From the NCBI RefSeq assembly GCF_001299475.1, contig NZ_CYUJ01000002.1, positions 124,001-188,000 on the forward strand: DNA of 64,000 nucleotides. The letters run 5' to 3'. This DNA comes from Neofamilia massiliensis (GTDB lineage Bacteria > Bacillota > Clostridia > Tissierellales > Peptoniphilaceae). The position numbers and the translations under genes were made by a program. The notes beneath the pieces are model-generated. The model saw only the letters and a program-made list of their open reading frames with translations. It was not told the origin of the DNA and searched no databases. Positions 35,512-45,240 of the stretch are shown here, piece by piece. Position 1 is the first letter of the stretch. Each line of letters begins with the position of its first letter.

Positions 35512-36166
35512 AGTCAAACCTATACCCTAGACCTCTTACAGTTTTTAGGTTTTTACTATAAGGGCCAATTTTTTCTCTCAACCTATTTATTGAAACAGAA
35601 AGCGTATTATCATTGACATAATCTCCTAAATTATCCCAAAAATTTTCTATAAGAAAGTCTCTTGAAATAGTTTTGCCAATATTTTCTAAAAAAATTTTCA
35701 TAAGTTGGTATTCCCTATAGGAAATATTAATTTTTTCTTGGTCAATATATAGGGAAGTTCCATCAATATCCAAAAGTAAAGTATTAAAAGTTAGCATATT
35801 GGACTTATCCTTATATCTTCTAAGGACACTTTCTATTCGAGCCTTTAAAATATCTGGCTTAAAAGGTTTTGTAATATAATCATCTCCTCCAAGATTTAGC
35901 CCTTTAATAATATCCTCATCAGAATTTTTTACAGTTAAAAATATTATTGGCTTATCAAAATCTTTAATCTCAGAAGCCAAATTATAAGCAGACCCATCAG
36001 GGAGGTTAATGTCTAATAGAAAAAGACTGTACTTATCTATTGAAATATTTTTAAACTCACTTAATTTAGATATAGTCTCAACCTTATAAGCATAAGCTTC
36101 TAAATAAGCTTTAATTCCTTCACGAATTATTTTATTATCTTCTAAAAGCAAAATAGGCTTTTCCAT
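35501..36166 (-). CDS. OmpR-family response regulator of the ABC module
   Basis: A 221-residue regulator. The receiver domain has the phosphoacceptor Asp52 in LLDINLPDG and the KPF lysine. The C-terminal winged helix (YREYQLMKIFLENIG...LSVSINRLREKIG...VRGLGYRF) binds DNA. AGGAG precedes the ATG at 36166; a TTG two codons upstream is possible. It is the first gene of the four-gene minus-strand operon and probably controls it. Confidence 0.94.
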   Translation of the reverse strand: MEKPILLLEDNKIIREGIKAYLEAYAYKVETISKLSEFKNISIDKYSLFLLDINLPDGSAYNLASEIKDFDKPIIFLTVKNSDEDIIKGLNLGGDDYITKPFKPDILKARIESVLRRYKDKSNMLTFNTLLLDIDGTSLYIDQEKINISYREYQLMKIFLENIGKTISRDFLIENFWDNLGDYVNDNTLSVSINRLREKIGPYSKNLKTVRGLGYRFDYEK

Positions 36167-36350
36167 ATGCAACTCCTTTTATATTTTATAGAAAAAAATA
36201 AATAAGATACTGATTTAAAACTAACTATAGACACTCCTTTCTAATATATTAACCTTTATTTAAAGTAAATTCTAGTTCTTAAAAATTTTTCCTTAACCAA
36301 TCTAAGATCTTATGGTATTATTTATAAGTAAGAAAACAAAGGAAGAACTT

Positions 36351-36665
36351 ATGGATAAAGAAAAATTTGGAGCTAATATAAATAAATACTTTAAATACAG
36401 CCTGGGCCTGGCCCTTTTTGTCTTTGCAATTTTTTCCTATATCCTCTTTGGAGATGTAGGTGGGTCTGACCTTGTCATTGTATTTACCATGTTTAAAATT
36501 TTTGCAGGCCTTTTAGCCTTAAGCTGGATAGGCTTATTTTGTGCAGAAATTTATTATGTAAAAAAATTTAAAGACAGGTCAAGACTAGCAAACTTTATTT
36601 TAATGGTCATAATATTTTTAATCTTTGCCTATATTTCCTACAAGGCCTACAAGGGAGAAGTTTAA
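36351..36665 (+). CDS. Small membrane protein
   Basis: A 104-residue protein with about three hydrophobic helices (LGLALFVFAIFSYILF, MFKIFAGLLALSWIGLF and FILMVIIFLIFAYISY). Not recognised. The ATG at 36351 is preferred because AAAGGAAG lies just upstream; an ATG at 36312 would add 13 polar residues. Its stop overlaps the next start by one base (TAATG), so it is co-translated with the next small membrane protein. It is divergent from the two-component operon. Confidence 0.65.
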   Translation: MDKEKFGANINKYFKYSLGLALFVFAIFSYILFGDVGGSDLVIVFTMFKIFAGLLALSWIGLFCAEIYYVKKFKDRSRLANFILMVIIFLIFAYISYKAYKGEV

Positions 36666-36910
36666 TGAGCGAAAAAGAACTTTTAAAGCTATATGATATT
36701 TTTGAATGCATAGTTATTGTAGCCACTGTGGGAATTTTAATTTTCTTTGCCATAATTTATTTCGCTGACCTTGCCTACCCACAAATTCTCTTTAGGATTT
36801 TAACATTTTCAATTTTCGGCTTTCTTATAGCCAGCCTAATTGGTATAGTTGGAAAAATTGTAATTAACGTTAAGGTCAACAAGATGAGAAGGGAAAGAAG
36901 CAAGAAGTAA
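36665..36910 (+). CDS. Small two-helix membrane protein
   Basis: An 81-residue protein with two membrane helices (IVATVGILIFFAIIYF and IFGFLIASLIGIVGKIV) and a basic C-terminal tail. Not recognised. It overlaps the preceding small membrane gene by one base and precedes a VanZ-like gene by 28 bases. Probably one operon; the function is unknown. Confidence 0.62.
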   Translation: MSEKELLKLYDIFECIVIVATVGILIFFAIIYFADLAYPQILFRILTFSIFGFLIASLIGIVGKIVINVKVNKMRRERSKK

Positions 36911-36938
36911 GATTATTTAGAATGAAGGTTTATTTAAT

Positions 36939-37439
36939 TTGAAAGAAAAAAGAGCAACACGCTTTGTGTTTTTTATATATTTTTTAGTCCTAGTTTGGAT
37001 TGTCATGTTTAAAATGAAATTTTCTCTAGCTGACCTGCCTCACTACAGGGCCTTAAACTTAGATCCCTTTCACGATGCCCTCAACCATCCAATAAGGACT
37101 AGGGAAATAATTGACAACGTAATAATTTTTATTCCTTATGGGATTTTAATGGCCATGATGAGGGACAAGAGATCATTTTTTTCAAAGATCTTTCCCATAT
37201 TTTTAACATCACTTTGCTTTGAGACTCTTCAATATGTCTTTGCTATTGGGTCAACAGATGTAAATGACGTCATCACCAACACCCTAGGTGGCCTCCTTGG
37301 CATCTTTATATTTTGGATTTTTAAAAAAGTCTTTAGGAGAAATGCAGAAAAGGTGGTCATAACCTTGGCCCTAATTTTAATTCTCCTTTTAGTAATTTTT
37401 ATAGCCTTTTACTATATCCTAACTGGAACAGTAATTTAA
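36939..37439 (+). CDS. VanZ-like family membrane protein
   Basis: A 166-residue protein with about four helices and the VanZ-like signature: an early membrane helix, LNLDPFHDALNHP, IIDNVIIFIPYGILMA, then SLCFETLQYVFAIGSTDVNDVITNTLGGLLG. VanZ gives low-level teicoplanin resistance in enterococci; most VanZ-like proteins are of unknown role. The start is TTG at 36939, with GAAGGT about nine bases upstream. It ends at a hairpin terminator. Confidence 0.85.
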   Translation: MKEKRATRFVFFIYFLVLVWIVMFKMKFSLADLPHYRALNLDPFHDALNHPIRTREIIDNVIIFIPYGILMAMMRDKRSFFSKIFPIFLTSLCFETLQYVFAIGSTDVNDVITNTLGGLLGIFIFWIFKKVFRRNAEKVVITLALILILLLVIFIAFYYILTGTVI

Positions 37440-37445
37440 AATATT

Positions 37446-37483
37446 TCCTAGAAGAATCGATTTTGATTTTTCTAGGATTTTTT
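37446..37483 (+). terminator. Terminator after the VanZ-like gene
   Basis: TCCTAGAA pairs with TTCTAGGA, with inner AATC/GATT pairing, followed by TTTTTT. Confidence 0.88.
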
Positions 37484-37609
37484 ATTTGCTTATATTAGAT
37501 AAACATCGAATATAAAAGCTATTGATTTTAGATGAAAAGCTAATATAATAAAATTAAATCAAAGATAAAGAGATGAGTCTTAGATGACTATCGAAAGGAA
37601 AAAGTAATT

Positions 37610-38800
37610 ATGGAAACTCAAAATTTTAAACTAGACAAAAATATAAATTATATAGGAGAAGCTGCAGGTCTTTTAAGGTCTTATTCCTTCTGGATCCAAG
37701 GTATAAATAAAAGACAAGTTCCCTGGGATCAGGCCAGGTTAACTGAAGAATTTTTTTCTACAGGCCTTCTTGAAAATATGGAAAACTATTTGCCAATAGA
37801 AGATTTTTCTGACTATTTAGAATTTTTAAAAGCTGTTAAAAGCTTAAGCCAGCCTATCTTAGAAGAATTTTTCTCTGCAGACAATGAAGATATTTTAGAT
37901 TTAATTTATATCTACAAGAACAATGACAAAAACCAATACGGATTTTTAATTGACCTCTTGTCGTCTTCAGACCAGCTGGAAGTAGAAGCTTATTCACTAG
38001 AAGATTTTCACCTAGATCTTTACAAGACCTTTGGAGAATTTTTTGACCTAGACGATGAAGTAGACCAAGGAGTCGGCCTATCAGATTCTGAAGAAATTTT
38101 TAAGTTAGTAAAGACCTGTGATTATATAGAAGTCTTATCCAAATCAAATTTTTCTCCAGAGGATATTTTAAAGTTGATCAAGGCCTTAGATGGCTATGAA
38201 AAACTATACATCAGATTAAAACCACTACTCAAGGCCCTGGAAGAAGTAATTAAAGAAAAGATCTACTTGCTAGCAGGTAGAATAGAAAATTCTTTCAAAG
38301 ACCTTGAGACAAGTGACTTTGCCTTTGCAAGGTCAATTTTAAAGGACGTTGGCTTTGAAAAATATCCTGAAAAAATAGACCATACCATTAAAGTAAGCCT
38401 AAGACTTGTTGACTACAATGTAATCACTTTAATGTTTTCTAGTCTAAGGCTAAATGGACTAAATATTTGCTTAGGATTTTTGACCCAAGATCTAATAAAA
38501 TTTAAGGAGTCAGCCTACAAGGAAACAGTTTTTCAAAGGAAGCTAAAGGCCCTAGGAGACCCGACGAGATTTTCAATAATAAATCTCTTGAGAAAGAGGC
38601 CTTATTATCTTCAAGAACTGGCTCAAGAACTTCATTTAAGTCCAGCAACTCTTTCTTATCACATTAACCAGCTACAAATGGACGGCTTTTTATCCTATAG
38701 CACCCAAGGCCGCAGGTCCTACTATTCACTTAGAAAAGAAGGCTTTGAAGACCTAGAAAAAAGCTTTGAATATTTTTTACAAGGAGGCCACTATGACTAA
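37610..38800 (+). CDS. ArsR-like winged-helix regulator with long N-terminal domain
   Basis: A 396-residue protein. The last 85 residues are an ArsR-type winged helix (LKALGDPTRFSIINLLRKRP, then ELHLSPATLSYHINQLQMDG and the QGRRSYYSL wing). The first 310 residues are acidic, helical and not recognised; they may form a ligand-sensing domain. Classical ArsR proteins are about 100 residues, so this is a large variant. It overlaps the downstream ABC transporter start by eight bases, so it probably regulates that exporter. AAAGGAAAAAG precedes the ATG. Confidence 0.8.
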   Translation: METQNFKLDKNINYIGEAAGLLRSYSFWIQGINKRQVPWDQARLTEEFFSTGLLENMENYLPIEDFSDYLEFLKAVKSLSQPILEEFFSADNEDILDLIYIYKNNDKNQYGFLIDLLSSSDQLEVEAYSLEDFHLDLYKTFGEFFDLDDEVDQGVGLSDSEEIFKLVKTCDYIEVLSKSNFSPEDILKLIKALDGYEKLYIRLKPLLKALEEVIKEKIYLLAGRIENSFKDLETSDFAFARSILKDVGFEKYPEKIDHTIKVSLRLVDYNVITLMFSSLRLNGLNICLGFLTQDLIKFKESAYKETVFQRKLKALGDPTRFSIINLLRKRPYYLQELAQELHLSPATLSYHINQLQMDGFLSYSTQGRRSYYSLRKEGFEDLEKSFEYFLQGGHYD

Positions 38801-40673
38801 GCAAATAAAAACAGATTTAGCTAGGTCATTGGCAGATGAAAAAATCAGACAGACCTATCTGCATCCAAAAAACCAATCTCTTTTTCAAATTTATAAGTAT
38901 GCCTATGGGCCAATTAAAAGAGATAAAAAACTTAAAGTTTCCAGCTTTTTTTACAGCCTAGCCACAGGCCTTAGCCCAATTTTATCGGCCTTTATTTTAT
39001 CCTACCTAGTTTGGTTTTTATCTGGACCAAATCCAGACATAAAGGCTGGCCTAAAATATATTGGCTTTTACTGCCTGGCATATTTAATTTTAACTGTTAT
39101 GGAAAAACAACTTTACTACAGGACCTACAATGATTTTTCTAAAATAAGAATAAATTTCATCCATGAATTTTTAAAAAAGATGATGACCATGGACTATGGC
39201 CTTTATGAAAACTCTGATTTTTTAGACCATATTTCCAGAGGCCTTAACGTCTTTTCAGGTAACAGTTATGGCCTAGAAGGGTCTTACCACAAACTCTTTG
39301 ACCTAGGCGGCCAAACCTTAGCCCTTATTCTCTTAGGAGTAATTTTGTCCTTCCTATCTCCATGGATTTTCTTAGGAGGCCTGGTCATGATCTTTATCTT
39401 TATAAAACTAAAGGACCTGTCAGCTGCCTACCAACACAAGAGGGCCGACCAGCTAAATACTTATGACAGAAAACTAAGTTCCTTTGCCCAAACTACAGCA
39501 GATTTTAAAAAAGGCAAGGACCTAAGACTATATTTTTTCAAAGACTTAATTTCTCACAAGCTAGAAGAATTTTCTAAGGATTATTCTTCAGCCTACAAGG
39601 ACTTTAAAAAAGTTGATCGTCTACTTTCGCCTCTCTTGGCCCTAATAGTTGTTGCAGTTGAAGGTCTGGCCTACTATCTTATTTATGGAAAAATTTTAGC
39701 AGGCGACCTTTCAATATTTAATTTAAGCTTATTTATCAGCGCCCTAAGTCTTTTTATAGTCTATGTAAATAAAATTGCAGATTCCATTTCCTTTGTAAAC
39801 AAAGAGTTACTTTACTTAGGAGATGCCATGGACTTTTTCGCAGTTGACTTAAATTCAAAAAGGGGAGAGGCAGACCTTGATTCTAGCTCAGGTCTTGAAA
39901 TTGAATTTAAAAACGTGACCTTCTCCTATCCTAATACAGAAAGGAAAGTCTTAGATAACTTGTCCTTTAAAGTTGAAAAAGGCCAAAGACTGGCTTTAGT
40001 TGGAGTAAACGGGGCGGGAAAATCTACTCTTGCAAAACTCCTCCTTGGCCTTTACAAGCCAACAGGCGGCCAAATACTTTTAAACGGCCTAGACATAGAA
40101 GATATAAGTCTAGCCAGTCTCAATAGGGCAATGACTGGAGTCTTCCAAGAAGTTGAACCCCTGGCAATGACTATTGGAGAAAATCTTGTGGCGAAAAATG
40201 AAGCCGTTGACGAAGAAAAAGCCTGGAAGGTCTTAGACCAAGTTGGCCTTGGCGACAAGGTTAGAGCCTATGACAAAAAACTTGATACTTCACTTACAAA
40301 AATTATCCACGACAATGGGACTCTTTTATCAGGTGGAGAAAATCAAAAGCTGGCCATAGCCAGGGCCCTTTACAAGGACTCGGCTCAATTAATTATAATG
40401 GACGAGCCAACAGCATCCCTAGACGCCCTTGCAGAAGAAAAAATTTATCGAGACTTGGACCAACTAATTGGGGACAAGAGCCTAATCTTTATTTCTCACA
40501 GGCTGGCTTCAACAAGATTTTGTGACAAGATCCTCCTTTTAGACGGCGGATCAATTGCAGAATGTGGGACCCACAAAGAACTTTTAGCAAAAAACGGCCT
40601 TTACAAAAAGATGTTTGCTACCCAAGGCAAATATTATTTAGATGGAGAGGAGGGAAGGCCAGATGAAAGATAA
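38793..40673 (+). CDS. ABC exporter half-transporter (first subunit)
   Basis: A 626-residue membrane-ATPase fusion. Membrane helices in about 60-330 are followed by the ATPase: Walker A GVNGAGKST, signature LLSGGENQKLAIARAL, Walker B LIIMDEPTASLD and ISHRLAST. AAGGAGG sets the ATG at 38793, inside the end of the ArsR-like gene. It overlaps the next ABC gene by 11 bases. The two likely form a heterodimeric exporter; peptides or lipophilic drugs are the usual cargo, but none can be assigned. Confidence 0.92.
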   Translation: MTKQIKTDLARSLADEKIRQTYLHPKNQSLFQIYKYAYGPIKRDKKLKVSSFFYSLATGLSPILSAFILSYLVWFLSGPNPDIKAGLKYIGFYCLAYLILTVMEKQLYYRTYNDFSKIRINFIHEFLKKMMTMDYGLYENSDFLDHISRGLNVFSGNSYGLEGSYHKLFDLGGQTLALILLGVILSFLSPWIFLGGLVMIFIFIKLKDLSAAYQHKRADQLNTYDRKLSSFAQTTADFKKGKDLRLYFFKDLISHKLEEFSKDYSSAYKDFKKVDRLLSPLLALIVVAVEGLAYYLIYGKILAGDLSIFNLSLFISALSLFIVYVNKIADSISFVNKELLYLGDAMDFFAVDLNSKRGEADLDSSSGLEIEFKNVTFSYPNTERKVLDNLSFKVEKGQRLALVGVNGAGKSTLAKLLLGLYKPTGGQILLNGLDIEDISLASLNRAMTGVFQEVEPLAMTIGENLVAKNEAVDEEKAWKVLDQVGLGDKVRAYDKKLDTSLTKIIHDNGTLLSGGENQKLAIARALYKDSAQLIIMDEPTASLDALAEEKIYRDLDQLIGDKSLIFISHRLASTRFCDKILLLDGGSIAECGTHKELLAKNGLYKKMFATQGKYYLDGEEGRPDER

Positions 40674-42450
40674 AAATATCAAGACCTGGACCAATATAAA
40701 ATTACTTTTTACAACCATAGCCAGGTCTAACAAGTTTTACTTTCCAAGCTTAATTTTATTTGCCCTAGTAGATGCAGGCAACAACTTAATAAATATTTTC
40801 GTCCCAATGATTTTCATTAAGGGCCTAAACAGAACTTGGGACCTGGCCTACTTCGGAAAAATTCTCCTTTACCTCTTAGGCGTAAAACTTCTCTTAGCTT
40901 ATTTGGTCAAGAGATTAAAAGTCGCCTTAGATATCCAAGAAGAAAAATTAAAAGTTGCCTTCCCAAGAAAAATTGGCGAAAAGGCCATGGCTTTAAAATA
41001 TTCTGCCCTAGAAGAAAGTAGGATTTTAGACTTAAAAGAAAGGGCTTCCTTTGCAGTTTCTGGCTTTAATGCCCAAGGAATCATTTTAAATGCCTTGGCC
41101 ATATCCCTTAGTTTAGGCTTTAGCCTCTTAGGAGCAGGAACTTTAATTGCCTCCTTTAGCCCAGTCCTACTTGGCCTGACAATACTTTTGTGTCTGCTAA
41201 TTGCCTACACAGACTATAAAATGTCAGCCTACACCAGGCAGATAACCCAAGACATGATACCGATAAACAGAAAATATAATTATTATTTTAGCCTGGCCTT
41301 TGCTCCAAGCTATCAAAAAGAAATTAGACTATTTGCCATGGACGACTTAATTATGGATAAGACTGAGACCTATATATATGACGTTTTTGACAAGTTAAAT
41401 GAAATGTATATCAAACAAGGGTCAGCCAACTCCCTTACTGGAGCCTTGCAAGTCTTAATTAGATTTTTATCTTATTCCTACGCTCTTTTAAGAGTCGCTG
41501 GCGAAAAATTTGGCCCAAGAATTTCTCTTGAACAATTTACAGTTTTACTAGGAGGAGTTGAGTCCTTTATCACTTCCTTCAAGGCTATATTTTCTTCCAT
41601 CTTCAATATAAAAATGGCCCTCTTCCACCTTGAACCATTTTCAGAATTTTTACTTTTAGAAGAAGATGGTTATGGAAATGATGGCAACCAAGTTCAAGAT
41701 TTTAAGTCTTTAAAGTTTGACCATGTGACCTTTGCCTATCCAGGATCAGACAGAAAAATCCTAGACGACATTTCCTTTGAAATTAAAAAAGGAGAGAAAA
41801 TTTCCATAGTCGGCATAAATAACGCAGGGAAGACCACAATTGTAAAATTAATTTGCGGCTTCTTTAGTCCAGACTCAGGCAGGATTTTATTAAACGACAA
41901 AGAAATTTCTACTTATGACAAGGGATCCTATTTAAAATCTCTGGCCTGTGTCTTCCAAGACTTTTCTCTCTTCCCACTGACCATAGAAGAAAATATTTAT
42001 TCGCAAGATAAGCAAGATGAAGAAAAATTAGAAAATATTTTAGCTGACTTGGATATGAAAGAAAAAGTTTTCGCCCTTGACCAAGGAACAAAAAGTAAAT
42101 TTGACAAATCAATTTACTCAGACGCCATAGACCTATCAGGTGGAGAAAAACAAAAACTTGCCATAGCCAGGGCCCTTTACAGAGATGGAAGTCTAATAAT
42201 TTTAGACGAGCCAACAGCTGCCCTTGACCCACTAGCTGAAGCAGAAATTTATGAGAACTTTAACCAGCTAACTCATGGCAAGACTGCAATATTTATTTCC
42301 CACAGGATGTCATCTACAAAATTTACTGACAAGGTTTTAGTCCTAGACGGCGGAAAAGTTGTGGCATTTGACAGCCACCAAAGGCTTTTAAAGATGAACA
42401 CAATTTACAAGGACCTCTTCCAAGCCCAGGCCCAATACTTTAAAGAGTGA
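40663..42450 (+). CDS. ABC exporter half-transporter (second subunit)
   Basis: A 595-residue partner of the previous protein, with the same order of membrane domain then ATPase. Walker A is GINNAGKTT, with two Asn where most have a small residue and Gly; signature LSGGEKQKLAIARAL; Walker B LIILDEPTAALD; ISHRMSST. The ATG at 40663 follows GGAGGGAAGG and lies in the last codons of the first subunit gene, indicating coupled translation and a 1:1 heterodimer. Confidence 0.92.
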   Translation: MKDKNIKTWTNIKLLFTTIARSNKFYFPSLILFALVDAGNNLINIFVPMIFIKGLNRTWDLAYFGKILLYLLGVKLLLAYLVKRLKVALDIQEEKLKVAFPRKIGEKAMALKYSALEESRILDLKERASFAVSGFNAQGIILNALAISLSLGFSLLGAGTLIASFSPVLLGLTILLCLLIAYTDYKMSAYTRQITQDMIPINRKYNYYFSLAFAPSYQKEIRLFAMDDLIMDKTETYIYDVFDKLNEMYIKQGSANSLTGALQVLIRFLSYSYALLRVAGEKFGPRISLEQFTVLLGGVESFITSFKAIFSSIFNIKMALFHLEPFSEFLLLEEDGYGNDGNQVQDFKSLKFDHVTFAYPGSDRKILDDISFEIKKGEKISIVGINNAGKTTIVKLICGFFSPDSGRILLNDKEISTYDKGSYLKSLACVFQDFSLFPLTIEENIYSQDKQDEEKLENILADLDMKEKVFALDQGTKSKFDKSIYSDAIDLSGGEKQKLAIARALYRDGSLIILDEPTAALDPLAEAEIYENFNQLTHGKTAIFISHRMSSTKFTDKVLVLDGGKVVAFDSHQRLLKMNTIYKDLFQAQAQYFKE

Positions 42451-42494
42451 AATTAAAAAATCTAGATGATATAATAAGGCCAAGGAGGAATCTT

Positions 42495-43376
42495 ATGAAA
42501 ACACTAAATAAAATTTTAATCCTTAGCCTACTTATTGTCATTTGCCTTGGACCCACCAAGGCCTTTGCAGATGTTGGACCAAAGCCATCAGTAAATATTG
42601 AAATTGAAAACTTGCCAGTAGACAGGGACTTTTATATAACCCTGCTAGCCAAGGAAAAATCAACAGGTCCATATTCTGTCGGCAATGACCTATCAGCCTA
42701 TAATGAAGATGACCTTCGTCCAGGCTATGAAAAATTTAAAGAGATCAAAGACAAAGACGGCTATAATTTTTTGGCCTATTTAGAAAAACACAAGGGGCCA
42801 GGGACCTTTTCTTGGTCCTACTATCCGCCTAAGGACTTTAAAGTCGCCATTTACGATCCAGAAAAAAATTTACTTTTAATTTCTGAACCTGCTCAGGCCT
42901 ATGCCTTTAATTCAAATTTTAAAATGGAATATCTTGACTTTGACCTAAGAGACCAGGTCTACTATTTTGAAAATCAAATGACTTTTGAAAAGAACGCTGA
43001 CTATTTAGGAGAAATAAAGGCCTTTGCCTTGAGGCTGGCGTTGACTATTGTAATTGAATATTTAGTGGCCCTGATTTTATTTAGGCCAACAGCCTACCAA
43101 AGAAAGCTTATAATAAAGACCAATGTTCTTACCCAAGGTCTTTTAAATTTAGGGATAAGTTTTATTTTATACTACCTAGGCTTCCTTGCCTTTTTCTTAA
43201 TTTTCATTCCTCTAGAGTTAATTGTTTTTATTATTGAAGGAATGATTTATAAGAAAAAATTAAATCAAAATCTGCCAGCAGGAAAGAAAGAAGTGCCAGC
43301 TTATCTCTACGCTTTTTTAGCCAACTTGGCTTCAGGCCTTGGCGGTTATTACCTAGTGAGGTATTTGACATTTTAA
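42495..43376 (+). CDS. Exported membrane protein with N-terminal DVGPKPS motif
   Basis: A 293-residue protein. A cleavable signal (about 1-25, ending AFA) is followed at once by DVGPKPSV. An extracellular domain runs to about 185, and four or five membrane helices occupy the C-terminal third. I know of similar hypothetical proteins in clostridia with the same DVGPKPS start but no function. AGGAGG precedes the ATG at 42495; an ATG at 42447 overlapping the ABC gene is rejected. It lies 44 bases after the exporter and may belong to its operon. Confidence 0.75.
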   Translation: MKTLNKILILSLLIVICLGPTKAFADVGPKPSVNIEIENLPVDRDFYITLLAKEKSTGPYSVGNDLSAYNEDDLRPGYEKFKEIKDKDGYNFLAYLEKHKGPGTFSWSYYPPKDFKVAIYDPEKNLLLISEPAQAYAFNSNFKMEYLDFDLRDQVYYFENQMTFEKNADYLGEIKAFALRLALTIVIEYLVALILFRPTAYQRKLIIKTNVLTQGLLNLGISFILYYLGFLAFFLIFIPLELIVFIIEGMIYKKKLNQNLPAGKKEVPAYLYAFLANLASGLGGYYLVRYLTF

Positions 43377-43391
43377 TCCTAAAATAAATTT

Positions 43392-43418
43392 TAGAGGCCA
43401 GCAGCCTCTAATTTTTTT
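43392..43418 (+). terminator. Plus-strand terminator
   Basis: TTAGAGGC pairs with GCCTCTAA around CAGCA, then TTTTTTT. Confidence 0.93.
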
Positions 43419-43433
43419 GCAAACAAACAAAAC

Positions 43434-43460
43434 AAAAAAAGGTCTGGAAATCCAGACCTA
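43434..43460 (-). terminator. Minus-strand terminator of sppA-RDD operon
   Basis: AGGTCTGG pairs with CCAGACCT; the A run at 43434-43440 becomes the U run for transcripts coming from the right. Confidence 0.92.
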
Positions 43461-43465
43461 AAATT

Positions 43466-44158
43466 TTATTCATAAATATAAGACTCTCTATCAATTTGTC
43501 CTACCATATAGGCTTTTTCTTTTGACAAGTCTAAAACAGTAGTGTCTGCGAAAATATCTGAAAGACTTTGCTTCCTTTCTGTAAAGGCAATAAGCAAGTA
43601 CAATAAAAACAAAATCCCATAAGTGTGGATAAACCTGCCGAAAAATTCTCTAGTTACAACTTGGGGCAGGGTCAAATCATTTCCATCTAGGGAAACTACC
43701 TTTAAATTAAAAACCATTTTTCCCAAACTTTGACCGCCAGTAAAATAAGTTGTCAAAGTAAAATATAAAAGATAGAAAAAAGTTGAAAGGCCAGCATAAA
43801 GTCCCTGAGACTTAAGGTCAAATAAGTTGAAAATTAAGTTGACAACTATGCCAGCAGCGGCAGTGGTAATTATAGAGTCAAAGACAAAGGCGAAAAATCT
43901 TCTAAAGAACCCTGCATAAAGTTCCTTAGGATAAAAGTCCTTGCCTTGGTCGTTTTCAAAATAAAGCGGATAGTTTTCCTTGACCTTGTCTCTAACTTTT
44001 TCTCTCTTTAAAAAGTCGTCAATGTCTTCTTTATGCTCTTCATCTTTAAAGACAAAGGCCCCACGGCTGGTCTCAAAATCTTCAGCTGTCTTATCTAATT
44101 CTTCAATATGATCTTTTTTCTCTTCTAAGTCCTCATTAAAATTAAAATCCTTGTTCAT
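43466..44158 (-). CDS. RDD-family membrane protein
   Basis: A 230-residue protein with an acidic hydrophilic N-terminus (about 1-85) and an RDD domain of about four helices. The family motifs are YAGFFRRFFAFVFDSIITT (Arg-Asp), GGQSLGKMVFNLKVVSLDG and the late RKQSLSDIFADTTVL. RDD proteins are membrane proteins proposed as transporters; some are Na+/H+ antiporters. Its ATG overlaps the sppA stop (TAATG), so the two are co-translated and may work together at the membrane. Confidence 0.88.
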   Translation of the reverse strand: MNKDFNFNEDLEEKKDHIEELDKTAEDFETSRGAFVFKDEEHKEDIDDFLKREKVRDKVKENYPLYFENDQGKDFYPKELYAGFFRRFFAFVFDSIITTAAAGIVVNLIFNLFDLKSQGLYAGLSTFFYLLYFTLTTYFTGGQSLGKMVFNLKVVSLDGNDLTLPQVVTREFFGRFIHTYGILFLLYLLIAFTERKQSLSDIFADTTVLDLSKEKAYMVGQIDRESYIYE

Positions 44159-45177
44159 TAGAAACCTCCATAAAGGTAGTAGGCCCTAGGATGTGCTTGC
44201 TCTTGCTTTTCAATAAAATACTTAAGGTCGCCAAGTTCAGACTTAGAACTTAAGAAAGAAGAAAAAGGTCCAAAGATTTCTGATAGAGAATCAGTTGGCA
44301 GACTGTATCTAAAAACACTTGGATAGATAATATTGTTGTCTTCTATCAAGGCTTCAAGGGCGTCGTTAGTATTTCCAATTTTGTCAACTAAACCATTGTC
44401 AAGAGCCTGTTTAGCAGAATAAATTCTACCATCTGCAATTTCGCGGACTCTTTCTTCAGGAATGTCCCTACCTTCAGCAACTATTTTTACAAAACGGTCA
44501 TAAGACTCGTTAATTAAACTCATCCAAATAGCAACTTCTTCTTCAGATGGTTCCTTATAAGGAGAGCCCATGGCCTTGTTTCTACCAGAAGCGTAGATGT
44601 GAGACTTCACTCCATATTTTTCCATAAGGCCAGCATAGTCCATAGTTTGAGAAATTACACCAATAGACCCAGTCCAAGTTTCAGGATTTGCAAAAATCTT
44701 GTCAGCATCAGCAGCAACATAGTAGCCACCAGAAGCAGCCAAGTTTTTCATATAAACATAAATTGGAATGCCTGAGTCCTTGATCTTAAGTAACTTTTCT
44801 CTAATTTCAGCAGACTCATAAACTCCACCACCAGGTGAATTAATTGTAAACAAAATCCCCTTAATAGTAGGATCGTCTAAAACCTTGTCTAACTGCTTTA
44901 AAAAGAAGTCGTGGTTGTAACCTCCGCCAGCAAAACTGTAGCCTGACCCAGCCATAATAGCTCCATCTAAGTTCAGGACCAAGACCCTTTCGTTTTTAGA
45001 TCCAGCTTGGATTTCTTTTTCCTTAATGCTCTTAAGCGATTCGCCTAAAAACTTTTCATAAAAACCAGAAAGCTCTTCAGAGTTTAATTCTTCCTTGGTC
45101 TTAAATTTTGGCACAGAAATCGAAATTACTAAAATAATAAAGGAAATTCCTGCAGCCAACCAGCGTTTTTTGTTCAT
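44158..45177 (-). CDS. sppA: Signal peptide peptidase SppA
   Basis: A 339-residue serine/lysine membrane protease that degrades leftover signal peptides. An N-terminal helix (about 5-22) anchors it outside. The ClpP-like core has NSPGGGVYESAEI, NLAASGGYYVAADAD with the nucleophile Ser, and GRNKAMGSPYKEPS with the general-base Lys, typical of the short SppA form. It is the first gene of a two-gene minus-strand operon with the RDD gene. Confidence 0.94.
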   Translation of the reverse strand: MNKKRWLAAGISFIILVISISVPKFKTKEELNSEELSGFYEKFLGESLKSIKEKEIQAGSKNERVLVLNLDGAIMAGSGYSFAGGGYNHDFFLKQLDKVLDDPTIKGILFTINSPGGGVYESAEIREKLLKIKDSGIPIYVYMKNLAASGGYYVAADADKIFANPETWTGSIGVISQTMDYAGLMEKYGVKSHIYASGRNKAMGSPYKEPSEEEVAIWMSLINESYDRFVKIVAEGRDIPEERVREIADGRIYSAKQALDNGLVDKIGNTNDALEALIEDNNIIYPSVFRYSLPTDSLSEIFGPFSSFLSSKSELGDLKYFIEKQEQAHPRAYYLYGGF

Positions 45178-45240
45178 AATGTTTTCTCCCTTTAAAAAAA
45201 TTTATTAATTACACTTATTTAATACCCGAAAAGACTTTTC

